64,000 nucleotides of DNA, from contig NZ_QNQZ01000004.1 of assembly GCF_003390935.1 (NCBI RefSeq), forward strand, positions 371,132-435,131, read 5' to 3'. Positions 46,069 through 54,320 of the stretch are shown one piece after another (position 1 is the first letter of the stretch; each line of letters starts with the position of its first letter). This stretch comes from Lewinella sp. IMCC34191 (GTDB taxonomy: Bacteria; Bacteroidota; Bacteroidia; Chitinophagales; Saprospiraceae). The notes beneath the pieces were generated by a model. The model searched no databases, was not told where the DNA came from, and was given only the letters and a program-made list of their open reading frames with translations. A program made the translations under genes and the position numbers.

Positions 46069-47172
46069 ATGCAAACTGTACCCTCTACCCTTGTCCTGAC
46101 CCGTAGCGTGGTCGAGCAAACGTTGAGCCATTATGGCCTGGACGGGGTAATGCGCCGGCTCGTTTCGCGGCTCGAATCAGCCATGACCCACCACGACGCC
46201 GAACGCACCGTCACCCCCACCCGCAGTGGTTTCCACTACGATCGCCCCCACCCCGGCCTGATCGAGTGGATGCCGATCCACGAGCGCGGCCGCGACGTCA
46301 CCATCAAGGTGGTCGGCTACCACCCGAAAAATCCCGCGGCCTACGGGCTGCCCACCATCGTTTCCACCATCTCCGCCTACGATACGGCCACGGGCCACCT
46401 GACCTCCATTATGGACGGGGTGCTGCCCACCGCCATGCGTACGGCGGCTGCCTCGGTGATTGCCAGCCGGCAGTTTGCCCGGCCCGGTAGCCGGACGCTC
46501 GGGCTTATCGGATGCGGCGCTCAGGCCGTGGCCCACGTTCACGCCCTGTCGTTGTACTACGACTTCGACCGCATCCTGGTCTACGATGTCGACGAGCAGG
46601 CTAGTACCAGCCTCTCCCAACGCTGTCGTCCGTTCGATACGGTGGCCGATATGGAGGTCTGCCCACTACCGGAGATCGTGCGTCAGGCAGACATCCTGCT
46701 CACGGCGACCTCCATCGACGTGGGAGCCGGCCCGCTCTTCGACGGTCTTCCCTACCAACCGCACTTACACGTGAATGCCATCGGCTCGGACTTCCCCGGC
46801 AAGACGGAACTACCCCTCAGCCTGCTGCACGACGCCTTTGTTTGCCCAGACTTCCGCCCCCAGGCCGTGATCGAGGGCGAATGCCAGCGGCTGGACAGCC
46901 CGTACATCGGCGATGATATCGTGGCCGTTTGCAAAAATCCAACCGCCTACCACCACCTGCGCGAGAAAACTACCGTCTACGACTCCACCGGCTGGTCACT
47001 GCAGGACCAGGTCGTCCTCCGGCTCTTCGCCGAATTGGCCGCCGAACTGGGACTTGGTGAGTACCTGGAAATCGAAAATATGAGCGGCGACGCGACCAAC
47101 CCCTACGATTTCCTGGGGCAGGAAAAGCTGGAAACACTGGAACGGATTGTCACTAAAGTCGAGCAAGCATGA
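46069..47172 (+). CDS. ornithine cyclodeaminase/mu-crystallin family enzyme
   Basis: A 367-residue NAD-dependent enzyme. Substrate-side residues lie in IEWMPIHERGRDVTIKVVGYHPKNP, the block SIMDGVLPTAMRTAAAS is typical, and the Rossmann motif is GLIGCGAQAVAHVHAL. Members convert ornithine to proline with loss of ammonia, or act as imine reductases/amino-acid dehydrogenases. It is the first gene of the rightward operon, overlapping the acyl-CoA dehydrogenase by 4 bases (ATGA). Next to a proline-to-pyrrole cassette, proline supply is the simplest role. An SbnB-like role in diaminopropionate formation is an alternative. Confidence 0.88.
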   Translation: MQTVPSTLVLTRSVVEQTLSHYGLDGVMRRLVSRLESAMTHHDAERTVTPTRSGFHYDRPHPGLIEWMPIHERGRDVTIKVVGYHPKNPAAYGLPTIVSTISAYDTATGHLTSIMDGVLPTAMRTAAASVIASRQFARPGSRTLGLIGCGAQAVAHVHALSLYYDFDRILVYDVDEQASTSLSQRCRPFDTVADMEVCPLPEIVRQADILLTATSIDVGAGPLFDGLPYQPHLHVNAIGSDFPGKTELPLSLLHDAFVCPDFRPQAVIEGECQRLDSPYIGDDIVAVCKNPTAYHHLREKTTVYDSTGWSLQDQVVLRLFAELAAELGLGEYLEIENMSGDATNPYDFLGQEKLETLERIVTKVEQA

Positions 47173-48344
47173 ACTACCGCCCCGAGCCCGGCATCAACTT
47201 CACGCTGCCGCAGGAGTACCTCGACTATAAGGAAACCGTCGTCGACTTCGCCCACCGCGAGTTGCAGGACGACGTGATCGCCCGCGACCAGGAAGGCATA
47301 TTCTGGCGCGAAGGCTGGCAAAAGTGTGCCGACTTCGGCATTCAGGGCCTCGCGGCACCGGCTGCCTTTGGGGGGCAGCAGGAGAACGTCGACGTCTTTC
47401 GCTCCGTGGTTGCCATGGAAGGGCTCGGCTATGCCTGCCCGGACACCGGCCTCGTCCTGGCGCTCAACGCCCAGATGTGGGCCGTGCAGTCGACCATCGG
47501 GCTGTTCGGCACCGAAGCTCAGAAAGCAAAGTACCTGCCGCGGCTAGTCAACGGCGAGATCATGGGCTGCCACGCCCTGACCGAGGCGGAGAGTGGCTCC
47601 GACGTATTCACCCTCACGACCACCGCGAAAAAGGTGGACGGTGGGTACATCCTGAACGGCGGCAAACGCCTCGTCACCCTGGCCCCCGTAGCCGACCTGG
47701 CCGTTGTCTTCGCCAGCACCGCCCCGGATAAGGGGAAGTGGGGGATCACGGCCTTCCTCGTGGAGGCGGACTCGGAGGGCTACACCGCCAGCCCCAACCG
47801 GAAGAAAATGGGACTGCGTACCGCCCCCTTCGGCGAGATCACCTTCGAGAACTGCTTCGTGCCCGAGGAGAACCGCATCGGCAAGGAAGGAGCCGGGTTC
47901 AGCATCTGCAATCATTCGCTGGAGTACGACCGCTGCTGCATCCTGTCCGGCAAGCTGGGCACCATGCAGCGGCAGCTCGAGGAGGCCGTGAAGTTCGCCC
48001 GTAAACGCAAGCAATTCGGGAAGCCGATCGGAGAGTTCCAGTCGGTATCCAACCGGATCGCGGATATGCGGATGCGGATCGAGATCTCCCGCCTGCTACT
48101 GTATCGCCTCGCCTCCCTGAAGCTGAACGGACGGCCGACCATGGTGGAGTCCAGCATGCTCAAGTTGTACCTCAGCGAAGCCTTTGTCGAGTCCAGCCTG
48201 GACGCCATCCGCATCGGCGGGGGCAACGCCTACCTCACCGATTTCGGCACCGAGCGCGATCTGCGCGACGCCGTCGGCGGGGTTCTTTACGCCGGCACCT
48301 CCGACATCCAACGCAACATCATCGCCAAATTTTCCGGTCTGTAG
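47169..48344 (+). CDS. acyl-CoA-dehydrogenase-type flavoenzyme, likely prolyl-S-PCP dehydrogenase
   Basis: A 391-residue flavoprotein of the acyl-CoA dehydrogenase fold. Typical blocks are GCHALTEAESGSDVFTLTTTA, the helix NHSLEYDRCCILSG, RKRKQFGKPIGEFQ, and the C-terminal YAGTSDIQRNIIA. The usual C-terminal catalytic Glu (YEGT) is Ala375. The candidate base is Glu252 or Asp254 in LEYDR, the helix position used by isovaleryl-CoA dehydrogenase. Being flanked by a stand-alone amino-acid ligase and a free PCP, it fits the PltE/CloN3-type enzymes that oxidise prolyl-S-PCP to pyrrole-2-carboxyl-S-PCP. The pathway assignment is inference from context. Confidence 0.85.
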   Translation: MNYRPEPGINFTLPQEYLDYKETVVDFAHRELQDDVIARDQEGIFWREGWQKCADFGIQGLAAPAAFGGQQENVDVFRSVVAMEGLGYACPDTGLVLALNAQMWAVQSTIGLFGTEAQKAKYLPRLVNGEIMGCHALTEAESGSDVFTLTTTAKKVDGGYILNGGKRLVTLAPVADLAVVFASTAPDKGKWGITAFLVEADSEGYTASPNRKKMGLRTAPFGEITFENCFVPEENRIGKEGAGFSICNHSLEYDRCCILSGKLGTMQRQLEEAVKFARKRKQFGKPIGEFQSVSNRIADMRMRIEISRLLLYRLASLKLNGRPTMVESSMLKLYLSEAFVESSLDAIRIGGGNAYLTDFGTERDLRDAVGGVLYAGTSDIQRNIIAKFSGL

Positions 48345-48348
48345 CCTA

Positions 48349-49914
48349 ATGTCTTACCTGCTATTTCACGCCATCGACCGGCACGCCGCCGACCACCCCG
48401 ACCGCACGGCCTTCCGCTGCGGGAAGCAAGGCATCACCTACGCGGAATTGGCCGCCCGCACCAATCGGCTGGCACACCTGCTGATCCGGCAGGGTATCCA
48501 ACGGGGCGATAGGGTCGGCATCTACCTGCCCCGCTCGCTGGAGGCGGCGGTAGCCGTGCACGGCATCCTCAAGGCGGGTGCCGCCTACGTTCCGCTGGAC
48601 CCGGACGCGCCCGTAGCCAGGACCCGAGCGTTGATCGAAGATTGCGGGATCAAAGTGGTTTTCGTTTCACCTGCGCTCCGCCGCAATTTTTCCGCTTTGT
48701 TTGCCGCGCCCCACCCGGTGACCTGCGTGGTGGGCGGCGAGGTGGACGGTATCAGTAGCCTGCCGTGGAAGGCGCTCGGAGATTTTCCGGACACGCCCCC
48801 CGATCTGCGCGTACTGGGCGACGACCTCGCCTACGTCATGTACACCAGCGGCTCCACCGGCGCGCCGAAGGGCATCATGCATACCCACGCCTCCGGACTG
48901 GCCTACGCCCGCCTGAGCCGCGACCTCTACGGCGTGCGCCCCGACGACGTGATCGGCAACCACTGCGCCCTGCACTACGATATATCCACCTTCGGCTACT
49001 TCACGGGGCCGCTGGCGGGCGCCACGACGGTGATCGTCACCGACGCCCACACCAAATTCCCCACCAGCCTGCTGCAACTGGTCGAGCAGGAAGGCATCAC
49101 GATCTGGTACAGCGTGCCCCTGGCCCTGCTGCAAATGCTCCGCTCCCCTACCCTGGCCGAACGCGACCTCTCCGCCCTGCGGTGGGTCCTCTTCGGCGGA
49201 GAGGTCTTCGCGCCCCGGCACCTGCGGACCCTGATGGAGCATGCGCCGAACGCGCGGGCCAGCAACGTCTACGGCCCCGCCGAGGTGAACCAGTGTACCT
49301 ATTATCACCTCGACGCGGCCCCCGAAAACGACGACCCGCTGCCCCTGGGTCACGTCTGGAAGGATACCGAGACCCTGATCCTGGACGCCGTTGACGGGGA
49401 AGTGGCCGACGGGGAGATCGGTGAACTGCTCGTCCGCAGCGCCACCCGGATGCGGGGCTATTGGAACCGCCCGGACCTCACCGCCCGGGGCTTCTATTAC
49501 CGCCAGCGCATCCCCGGCAACCGGGAGACCTTCTACCGCACCGGCGACCTGGTGTACCGCGACGCGGACGGCCTGCTGCAGTTCATGGGCCGCAAGGACC
49601 GCCAGGTAAAGATCCGCGGTCACCGCGTGGAACTGGAGGAAGTAGAGGCCGCCCTGGCCGCCCAGCCGGGGGTAGGCGAGGCCGCCGTGTACGTCCGCGA
49701 AACGGGCGACAACGAAAAAATCATCGAAGCCATGGTCGTAGCCGAAACCGCCGGGGGGGGTGACCCTCGTAGGTGGATCGATGCCCTGGCCGACCAACTG
49801 CCCCCACACACCGTGCCCGCCCGCATTGCGCTGGTGGACGCCATCCCCCGCAACGACGCGGGTAAGATCGACCGGCTGGCCATTCGCGCCGCGGTCAGCA
49901 AAAGCATCGCCTGA
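48349..49914 (+). CDS. stand-alone amino-acid adenylating enzyme, likely proline:PCP ligase
   Basis: A 521-residue ANL-family enzyme without condensation or carrier domains. Core motifs are YVMYTSGSTGAPKGIM, VYGPAEVNQCTYYH, YRTGDLVYRD, KIRGHRVELEEVE and RNDAGKIDRL (catalytic Lys). By alignment to GrsA the pocket reads D I F Y L G V Q C K, unlike the modular proline code DVQLIAHVVK. It resembles, as far as I recall, the free-standing proline ligases PltF/RedM/CloN4. It would charge the PCP encoded next. Start at the ATG 4 bases after the dehydrogenase stop. It carries a 16-base repeat copy encoding SPALRRN. Confidence 0.85.
   Translation: MSYLLFHAIDRHAADHPDRTAFRCGKQGITYAELAARTNRLAHLLIRQGIQRGDRVGIYLPRSLEAAVAVHGILKAGAAYVPLDPDAPVARTRALIEDCGIKVVFVSPALRRNFSALFAAPHPVTCVVGGEVDGISSLPWKALGDFPDTPPDLRVLGDDLAYVMYTSGSTGAPKGIMHTHASGLAYARLSRDLYGVRPDDVIGNHCALHYDISTFGYFTGPLAGATTVIVTDAHTKFPTSLLQLVEQEGITIWYSVPLALLQMLRSPTLAERDLSALRWVLFGGEVFAPRHLRTLMEHAPNARASNVYGPAEVNQCTYYHLDAAPENDDPLPLGHVWKDTETLILDAVDGEVADGEIGELLVRSATRMRGYWNRPDLTARGFYYRQRIPGNRETFYRTGDLVYRDADGLLQFMGRKDRQVKIRGHRVELEEVEAALAAQPGVGEAAVYVRETGDNEKIIEAMVVAETAGGGDPRRWIDALADQLPPHTVPARIALVDAIPRNDAGKIDRLAIRAAVSKSIA
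48669..48684 (+). repeat. 16-base dispersed repeat, exact copy
   Basis: ACCTGCGCTCCGCCGC inside the stand-alone adenylating enzyme gene. It is read here in a third frame (PALRR). Confidence 0.8.
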
Positions 49915-49915
49915 T

Positions 49916-50164
49916 ATGGAAGAACGTATACTCACCTACATCAAAACGGAACTCCTCGCCGACGAGCAGATCGACCTGACCGCCGACGACGACCTGCTGA
50001 GCAGCGGCCTCATCAGCTCCATGGCCGTCTTCCGGCTGATCGACTTCCTGGAAAAAACCTTCTCGGTACGCATCCCGCCCGAGGAAATGACCATCGATAA
50101 CTTCATGACGGTCAACGCCATGAGCGACTACGTCCGCGAACGCCAAGCCGCGGCCAAGGTATGA
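49916..50164 (+). CDS. free-standing peptidyl carrier protein
   Basis: An 82-residue acidic four-helix carrier protein. The phosphopantetheine attachment site is Ser34 in SSGLISSMAVFRLIDFLE. It starts one base after the ligase stop and overlaps the following NRPS by 4 bases (ATGA). It is the expected carrier for the prolyl/pyrrolyl starter unit and would donate it to the condensation domain of the next protein. Confidence 0.9.
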   Translation: MEERILTYIKTELLADEQIDLTADDDLLSSGLISSMAVFRLIDFLEKTFSVRIPPEEMTIDNFMTVNAMSDYVRERQAAAKV

Positions 50165-53100
50165 GCGGCGGTGAAGCACTGACCCCCGCCCAGCTGGTGC
50201 TGTGGACCGGCCAGCAACTCGCGCCGGCCTCGCCGCAGTACAACTGCGTATTCACCTTCGAGCTCTGCGGCCCGCTGGACCCCGACCGCTTTCGCGCGGC
50301 TTACCGCCAGCTGGTGGCCGAGTGCGATAATATGCGGACGGTATTTCGCACCGTAGACGGTGAATTGGTGCAGGAAGTCCGGCCACAATTCACGTCCGAT
50401 CTGCCCATCGAGCCCTGGCCGGATAGCCGGGAAGCCCTGGAACGCGTCATCACCCAGCGCGGGGAGCGGATCTTCCACCTGGAGGAAAACTGCTTCGACG
50501 CCGTTCTCTGGCAGCTCGCGGACGACCACCACGTCTTCTACCTCAACCAGCACCACCTCATCGTGGACGCCTGGGGCGTGAGTGTCCAGTACCGCCGCCT
50601 AGCGGATCTGTACGACGGGCGGCGGAGCGCAGGTAAACCACCTTCCCAAGAACTTCCTTCCTTCCGGAACTACCGGCAACAATTGCCCGCCGATGCGGCA
50701 CCCCTTCCCGAATACTGGCAGCGGGAGAAGCAGTCCGTTCCCCCCCGACTCTTCGGCCGGACCAACACGGGAGGGGTGTCCCGCTCCCCCCGCCTCCCCG
50801 TGCTGCTGGACACGGACCGCATGGCCGCCCTGGAGGCATTGGCCGACCGGAAGGACGTCCGCCACTGGACCCGTGACATGACGGTCTACAATATCCTGTC
50901 GAGCCTGTTGGTCGCCTACGTACACCGGGTAAGCGGCGCCAGCGAAATCACGCTCGGGACGCCGGCCTCCAACCGCAGTACCCCCACCGAACGGCTGCTG
51001 CCGGCCCAGCTGATCGAGATGCTGCCGCTGTATAGTGCCGTCGAGGAAGACGATACCCTGCTGACCCTGCTGGCACGCATGCGCGTCAGCACCAATGAAT
51101 TTCTGCGTTCCGCCCGCCCCGGCGTGGTCCGCCCGGAACTTTCGGGCTCCTTCAACGTGGTGCTTAACTATATCTCCGCCTATTTCGGACCCTTCACCGA
51201 CGAGACGGATTGCCACACGCTGTGGCGCTCGCCCGGGCACGCGGACCCCGGCCACCACCTACGGCTGCAGGCCCACGACCTGGATGCAAGCGGGCAGCTC
51301 ATGCTGGAGTTCGACCTGAACGAAGCCGTGTTTCCGGAAGCACTGCGCGGGGAGATTCCGGAGCAGTTTCTACGGCTCTTCGATGCCCTGGTGGACGAAC
51401 CGGAGACCGCCATCGCTGCGGTCGATATCATCGGCGAGGCGACTAGCCGGAAGCAGTTGGCCGCGGGGCTGGGTAAGCGGACACCGGACGAAAACGGTTC
51501 CGTCCTGGGCCGCTTCCGTACAATGGCTGGTCTCCACCCGGATTCCGTCGCCGTGGAATATCCCGATGGCAAGCTTTCCTACGCCGAACTGGACGAGCAG
51601 TCCGGGCGGCTAGCCGCCTTCCTGCAGCAACGCATCAAGGCACCGGGCCAAAACGTCGCCCTCTTCCTGCCCCGTTCCGCCGATTTACTGGTAACGATGC
51701 TGGGATGTTGGAAAGCCGGGCACACCTACCTGCCGCTACCGACCGATCTGCCCAAGGAGCGGCTGGCACACATCCTACAAGAGACGGACTGCGCGCTCAT
51801 CCTCACCGACCAGACCCGCTTCCCGCGGGTGGAGGCTTACCGACTACCTACGGTGCTGCTCGACGCCGACCGCACGGCCATAGCCCGCCACGAGCCGCTG
51901 ACCGACCGGCCGGAGGAAAGCAGCGACCTGGCCTACATCATGTACACTTCCGGCAGTACCGGCACCCCGAAGGGGGTTGAGGTGGGTCACGCTTCCCTGG
52001 CCAACTACATCGCCTACGCCCGCCGGCGCTACGTAAAGACCGCGCAACCGGTCTTCCCGCTCTTTACCACCATCGGTTTCGACCTGACGGTGACCTCGCT
52101 CTTTACGCCCCTGACCTGCGGGGGGCGCGTCGTGGTCTACCCCGAGCCCGCCCCCGGCACGCCGGACCTGGCCGTCGTGCGGGTCATGGACGAGGATCGC
52201 TGCGACGTGGTGAAGCTCACCCCCTCCCACCTGGCACTGCTACGGGGCCGTGATTACCGCACCGCCCGTTTGCGTACGCTGATCGTGGGCGGCGAGCAGT
52301 TTCCGGCCGACCTGGCGCGGGAAGTGAGCCAGCATTTTCCGGCGGAGATGGCGATCGTGAACGAATACGGCCCCACCGAAGCCACCGTCGGGTGCATTGA
52401 AACGACCTACGACCCCGCACGTACCGAGCTGGAGGCCGTCCCCATCGGTTTCCCCATCGATAATACCGAAGCGATCATCCTGGACAACCGGCGACAACTC
52501 GTCCCCAACGGCGTAAGCGGTGAACTCTACCTCGGCGGCGACTGCCTCGCCCGCGGCTACCACGGTCGCCCGGACCTCACCGCGGAACGCTTCGTGGATC
52601 ACCCCTACCGCCCCGGGGAACGACTGTACAAAACCGGCGACCGTGCCCGCCGCAACACGCGGGGGGAGATCGAATTCCTCGGCCGCAACGACCGGCAAAC
52701 GAAGTGGCGGGGCTACCGCATTGAACTTGAAGAGGTAGAACAGGCGCTGACCGCCCACCCCGGCATCTCGGCCGCCGCCGTCGAGCTGGTGGACCCGACC
52801 GCCTGGTCGCAGGCGCCCGTCGACCATTACTGCACCAACTGCGGGCTGCCGGCCAACTACCCGAGCGCCTCCTTCGACAACGAGGGGGTCTGCCAACTCT
52901 GCCGGGGCTTCGAAGCCTACGAGGCGAAGGCGAAGGCCTACTTCCGCACCCTGGATGATTTTCGGGCCATCTTCGCCGACCGGCCCAGCCAAAACAGGGC
53001 GGCGTACGACTGTATCATGCTCCTCAGTGGCGGTAAGGACAGCACCTACGCCCTCGGCCAGCTGGTCGAACTCGGGCTGAAGCCGCTGGCCTTCACCCTC

Positions 53101-54300
53101 GACAACGGCTACATCTCGGAGCAGGCGTTGGACAACGTGCGGCGAGTAGCCTCCGACCTGGGTGTCGACGTTCACTTCGGCAGCACGCCGGCAATGAACG
53201 AGATCTTCGTCGATAGCCTGCACCGCCACTGCAACGTCTGCAACGGCTGTTTTAAGACTATTTATACGCTGGCCACCCACTTGGCGCTGGAGAAAAATAT
53301 TCCCTATATCGTCACCGGCCTGAGCCGCGGGCAATTCTTCGAGACCCGCCTGACGGAAGAATTATTCTGGGAAGACCGCCACGCCGAGGGCAGCATCGAC
53401 GCCGCCATCCTGGAGGCCCGTAAGGTCTACCACCGGGCCGACGACGCGGTACGCGACCTGCTGGACACCTCCGCCTTCGACACCGACGAGGTCTTCGAGC
53501 GGGTCCGCTTCCTGGACTTCTACCGCTACACCGACGCGACGCTCGATGAGATGTACGCCTATCTCGACCGGCGCCTGCCCTGGGTACGTCCCACCGATAC
53601 CGGCCGCTCGACCAACTGCCTGATCAATCAGGTCGGCATCTACGTGCACAAGAAGGAAAAGGGCTACAACAATTACGCCTTCCCCTACAGCTGGGACGTC
53701 CGCATCGGCCACAAGGAGCGGGATGCCGCCCTGGAGGAGATCAACGAGGAAGTAGACACGGATGCGGTAGAGCGCATCATGGGCGAGATCGGCTACCGGA
53801 CGCCCGGTGAAAACTACGACCGGCGCCAGCTGGTGGCCTACTACTCCGGAGGAGACGGTCTGACCCCGGCCGAGATCCGGGAGCAACTCGGGCGGCAACT
53901 GCCGGACTACAGCATTCCCCAGCTGTTCATCCCCCTGGCGGAAATGCCGCTCACCGCCTCCGGAAAGATCGACCGCCGCGCCCTGGCGGAACTGGGGGCC
54001 CGCCCACCCACCGAGGCCGTAGCCTTCCTGGCCCCGGAGGGGGAGATCGAAGAACTACTGGCCGACATCTGGCAGCGGGTACTGAACCTGGACCGCGTCG
54101 GCCGCCACGACCGCTTTATCGACCTGGGGGGGCACAGCCTGACGGCGATCCGGCTCTCGGCCCGCATCAGCGAAGCCTTCGAACTGGAGGTACCCCTGCA
54201 CCGGGTCTTCGAATTACCGACCATCGCCCTTCAGGGGGCATACCTGGAAGAAACCCTTACCCGCTTATTAGCCGGGGCCGAAGGGGACCAATTTGAATAA
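50161..54300 (+). CDS. NRPS: condensation-adenylation (Asn code, interrupted by PP-loop ATPase domain)-PCP
   Basis: A 1379-residue synthetase. The condensation domain covers about 1-430 (HHLIVDAW, H131, H132, D136). The adenylation domain starts near 455. Its pocket residues D641 L642 T645 K685 I708 G710 E735 V743 G744 K1269 read DLTKIGEVGK, one conservative change from the published Asn code DLTKLGEVGK. After the A8 motif (about 841-864) the domain is interrupted from about 882 to 1222. The insert has Cys pairs CTNC (891, 894) and CQLC (911, 914), the PP-loop SGGKDS (956-961) and CNVCNGC (1024, 1027, 1030). The adenylation domain then resumes (LPDYSIPQ, PLTASGKID). The PCP serine is S1326 (LGGHSLTA). 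I infer loading of Asn and chemistry on its side-chain amide (amidine or thioamide). A 16-base repeat copy at 50619 encodes GRRSAG. Confidence 0.93.
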   Translation: MSGGEALTPAQLVLWTGQQLAPASPQYNCVFTFELCGPLDPDRFRAAYRQLVAECDNMRTVFRTVDGELVQEVRPQFTSDLPIEPWPDSREALERVITQRGERIFHLEENCFDAVLWQLADDHHVFYLNQHHLIVDAWGVSVQYRRLADLYDGRRSAGKPPSQELPSFRNYRQQLPADAAPLPEYWQREKQSVPPRLFGRTNTGGVSRSPRLPVLLDTDRMAALEALADRKDVRHWTRDMTVYNILSSLLVAYVHRVSGASEITLGTPASNRSTPTERLLPAQLIEMLPLYSAVEEDDTLLTLLARMRVSTNEFLRSARPGVVRPELSGSFNVVLNYISAYFGPFTDETDCHTLWRSPGHADPGHHLRLQAHDLDASGQLMLEFDLNEAVFPEALRGEIPEQFLRLFDALVDEPETAIAAVDIIGEATSRKQLAAGLGKRTPDENGSVLGRFRTMAGLHPDSVAVEYPDGKLSYAELDEQSGRLAAFLQQRIKAPGQNVALFLPRSADLLVTMLGCWKAGHTYLPLPTDLPKERLAHILQETDCALILTDQTRFPRVEAYRLPTVLLDADRTAIARHEPLTDRPEESSDLAYIMYTSGSTGTPKGVEVGHASLANYIAYARRRYVKTAQPVFPLFTTIGFDLTVTSLFTPLTCGGRVVVYPEPAPGTPDLAVVRVMDEDRCDVVKLTPSHLALLRGRDYRTARLRTLIVGGEQFPADLAREVSQHFPAEMAIVNEYGPTEATVGCIETTYDPARTELEAVPIGFPIDNTEAIILDNRRQLVPNGVSGELYLGGDCLARGYHGRPDLTAERFVDHPYRPGERLYKTGDRARRNTRGEIEFLGRNDRQTKWRGYRIELEEVEQALTAHPGISAAAVELVDPTAWSQAPVDHYCTNCGLPANYPSASFDNEGVCQLCRGFEAYEAKAKAYFRTLDDFRAIFADRPSQNRAAYDCIMLLSGGKDSTYALGQLVELGLKPLAFTLDNGYISEQALDNVRRVASDLGVDVHFGSTPAMNEIFVDSLHRHCNVCNGCFKTIYTLATHLALEKNIPYIVTGLSRGQFFETRLTEELFWEDRHAEGSIDAAILEARKVYHRADDAVRDLLDTSAFDTDEVFERVRFLDFYRYTDATLDEMYAYLDRRLPWVRPTDTGRSTNCLINQVGIYVHKKEKGYNNYAFPYSWDVRIGHKERDAALEEINEEVDTDAVERIMGEIGYRTPGENYDRRQLVAYYSGGDGLTPAEIREQLGRQLPDYSIPQLFIPLAEMPLTASGKIDRRALAELGARPPTEAVAFLAPEGEIEELLADIWQRVLNLDRVGRHDRFIDLGGHSLTAIRLSARISEAFELEVPLHRVFELPTIALQGAYLEETLTRLLAGAEGDQFE
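50619..50634 (-). repeat. 16-base dispersed repeat, exact copy
   Basis: GCGGCGGAGCGCAGGT on the + strand inside the condensation domain of the Asn-type synthetase, encoding part of GRRSAGK. Confidence 0.8.
52804..53826 (+). other. PP-loop ATPase (adenine nucleotide alpha-hydrolase-like) domain inserted in the adenylation domain
   Basis: About 340 residues placed between adenylation motifs A8 and A9/A10, the site where methyltransferase inserts are known in other interrupted adenylation domains. The order CTNC, FDNEGVCQLC, SGGKDSTYALGQL, FTLDNGYIS resembles the N-acetyl-sugar amidotransferase (WbpG/PseA) family. The extra CNVCNGC recalls iron-sulfur or zinc sites in thiolating PP-loop enzymes. 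Boundaries are approximate. Confidence 0.85.
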
Positions 54301-54320
54301 GCATTTGACCAACCAGCACT

